From an uncultured Veillonella sp. (lineage in GTDB: Bacteria; Bacillota; Negativicutes; Veillonellales; Veillonellaceae), in NCBI RefSeq assembly GCF_905209685.1, contig NZ_CAJLUB010000043.1:1-12567 (forward strand): 12,567 nucleotides of DNA. Direction: 5' to 3'. Below the pieces are notes generated by a model. The model made no database searches, was not told the DNA's origin, and saw nothing but the letters and a program-made list of their open reading frames with translations. The position numbers were made by a program, and so were the translations under genes. Numbering within the stretch: the stretch's first letter is position 1; every line of letters begins with the position of its first letter. This document shows, one piece after another, positions 11,873 through 12,567 of this stretch.

Positions 11873-11883
11873 CTCTGCCAACT
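11873..11883 (+). repeat. attR core (CTCTGCCAACT)
   Basis: An exact copy of the 11 bp at 3704-3714. Sequence to its right, including the terminator at 11893, should be the original downstream DNA of the tRNA-Ser gene. Confidence 0.8.
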
Positions 11884-11892
11884 AAACTATAT

Positions 11893-11922
11893 AAAGCGCT
11901 AACTATGGTTAGCGCTTTTTTT
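11893..11922 (+). terminator. Displaced host terminator of tRNA-Ser
   Basis: A perfect 9-bp stem, AGCGCTAAC with GTTAGCGCT, around a 4-nt loop, with a run of seven T. It lies 10 bases beyond the attR core, the distance expected for the tRNA's own terminator before insertion. It now also ends integrase transcription. Confidence 0.85.
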
Positions 11923-12011
11923 GTATCTATATTGACTCAACAACTTATATAACTCTATTGTTACCTATATAATTAATCTATATTTATCAATACTTTGGTA
12001 ACTTTATGAGT

Positions 12012-12017
12012 TATAAT
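12012..12017 (+). promoter_or_regulatory. Possible -10 box for the MFS gene
   Basis: TATAAT lies about 50 bases before the MFS start codon. TTGGTA is present at 11995 but only 11 bp away, and nothing convincing sits at 17 bp, so the promoter assignment is tentative. Confidence 0.4.
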
Positions 12018-12067
12018 ATACACAAGATATAATTTCTGCTATTAAATAGACTCAAGGGGACACCACT

Positions 12068-12567
12068 ATGAAAAAATATTACCCTTATCTCATCACATTG
12101 AGTCATATGATTAATGACTCTTGTCAAAGTGTATTGCCTGCCCTCTTGCCACTGTTCATTTATACCTATGGACTGAGTTTGGAGCAAGCAGGTTTTCTTA
12201 TTTTAGCTAATACAGCATTATCGTCATTATTACAGCCATTACTAGGCTATATTTCAGACAAGATCAATCAGCCACGGCTCATTGCCTTTGGTGTTTTATT
12301 ATCCGCCTGTAGTACAGGTATGATGGGCTTTGTTACCTCTTATGAAAGCCTCCTTGTTTGCGCCACCTTAGCTGGTGTAGGTTCCTCTATCTTCCATCCA
12401 GAAGGCGCGAAGATTATGAACCGCCTCGGTGGTGGCAAAAAGGGTAAGGCCATGGGTACCTTTGCCATTGGCGGTAGTTCTGGCTTTGCCTTTGGTCCAC
12501 TCTTTGCAGGCGCCATCGCCTATACAGTAGGTCCACATGGATTAGCTGCTTTTACAGTGGCAGGCAT
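12068..12567 (+). CDS. MFS transporter, fosmidomycin-resistance (Fsr)-like, partial
   Basis: The first 166 residues, cut by the window edge. The start (LSHMINDSCQSVLPALLPLF) matches the opening helix of the Fsr group of major facilitator transporters, with the conserved His, Asn-Asp and Gln followed by LPALLPL. Between helices 2 and 3 is the MFS loop LGYISDKINQPRL, and later GVGSSIFHPEGAKIM and FAIGGSSGFAFGPLFAG, all usual for this group. It is a proton-driven efflux pump of the inner membrane; the substrate in this host is unknown. The ATG at 12068 has AAGGGGA upstream. It is host DNA just beyond attR, oriented rightward with its own promoter region. Confidence 0.82.
   Translation, partial: MKKYYPYLITLSHMINDSCQSVLPALLPLFIYTYGLSLEQAGFLILANTALSSLLQPLLGYISDKINQPRLIAFGVLLSACSTGMMGFVTSYESLLVCATLAGVGSSIFHPEGAKIMNRLGGGKKGKAMGTFAIGGSSGFAFGPLFAGAIAYTVGPHGLAAFTVAG

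Larger units (their letters stand above)
3704..11883. mobile_element. PICI/SaPI-like satellite element integrated at the 3' end of tRNA-Ser
   Basis: The element is bounded by an 11-bp repeat at a tRNA 3' end and carries, in PICI order, a rightward integrase and Stl/CI-like repressor, and a divergent leftward block of Cro-like regulator, excisionase-like HTH, PrimPol primase, SF3 helicase and iteron origin. Its size (about 8.2 kb) is below the usual 10-15 kb of SaPIs. No capsid, tail, portal, large terminase, holin or relaxase is seen, so it is neither a complete prophage nor a conjugative element. No packaging or capsid-interference gene is recognisable, so dependence on a helper phage is inferred from gene order only. 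A defective prophage early region is the main alternative. The flanks lack the TTGTGA word that fills the element, which supports a foreign origin. Confidence 0.75.

Noticed and set aside
3704..11883. Complete prophage
   Set aside because: No capsid, portal, large terminase, tail or lysis gene is present between the att copies, and the whole element is only about 8 kb.
3704..11883. Integrative conjugative element
   Set aside because: No relaxase, coupling protein or type IV secretion gene is present.

Overview
The window looks like a low-GC chromosome of the Negativicutes type, most likely Veillonella. This is inferred from gene content (a DUF4127 protein, a TRIC-type channel, TadA, an Fsr-like MFS transporter), Gram-positive-type ribosome binding sites and AT-rich intergenic DNA. 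The species is not proven by anything in the sequence.

Host DNA occupies both ends. On the left, on the minus strand, are a partial acyltransferase-3 membrane protein (1-434), a secreted DUF4127 protein (451-2265) and a TRIC/UPF0126 channel (2394-3041). The tRNA adenosine deaminase gene tadA (3125-3667) is divergent from these, and its last codons run into a tRNA-Ser(CGA) gene (3621-3711). On the right are the terminator that probably served this tRNA originally and the start of an Fsr-like MFS gene (12068 to the edge).

Between them, from the 3' end of the tRNA (attL core 3704-3714) to a matching 11-bp copy (attR core 11873-11883), sits an integrated element of about 8.2 kb. Its order is that of a Gram-positive phage-inducible chromosomal island (PICI/SaPI-like satellite). 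Integrase and a CI/Stl-like repressor read rightward. A Cro-like regulator, an unknown protein, an excisionase-like HTH protein, another unknown, a PrimPol-type primase and an SF3 helicase read leftward. An iteron origin with an AT-rich core, three small unknown proteins and a distal 183-aa coiled-coil protein (loosely ArpU/RinA/DUF1492-like) follow. No capsid, portal, large terminase, lysis or obvious cargo gene is visible.

The parts appear to work together as follows. The integrase would act on an 11-bp core flanked by paired TGCCCC arm sites near both ends. The repressor and Cro-like protein share a 146-bp divergent control region with two TGTA-N5-TACA sites. The primase-helicase pair would replicate the excised circle from the GTTACA iteron origin. 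The repressor has no visible LexA-type peptidase domain, so induction by a protein partner (as with SaPI Stl) is more likely than RecA-driven self-cleavage; this is inference.

The most striking unexplained signal is a dispersed word, TTGTGA/TCACAA. By eye I count 32 copies inside the element, 16 in each orientation, in genes and gaps alike. I find one in about 4.4 kb of flanking host DNA, and none across about 1 kb covering the repressor gene and its control region.
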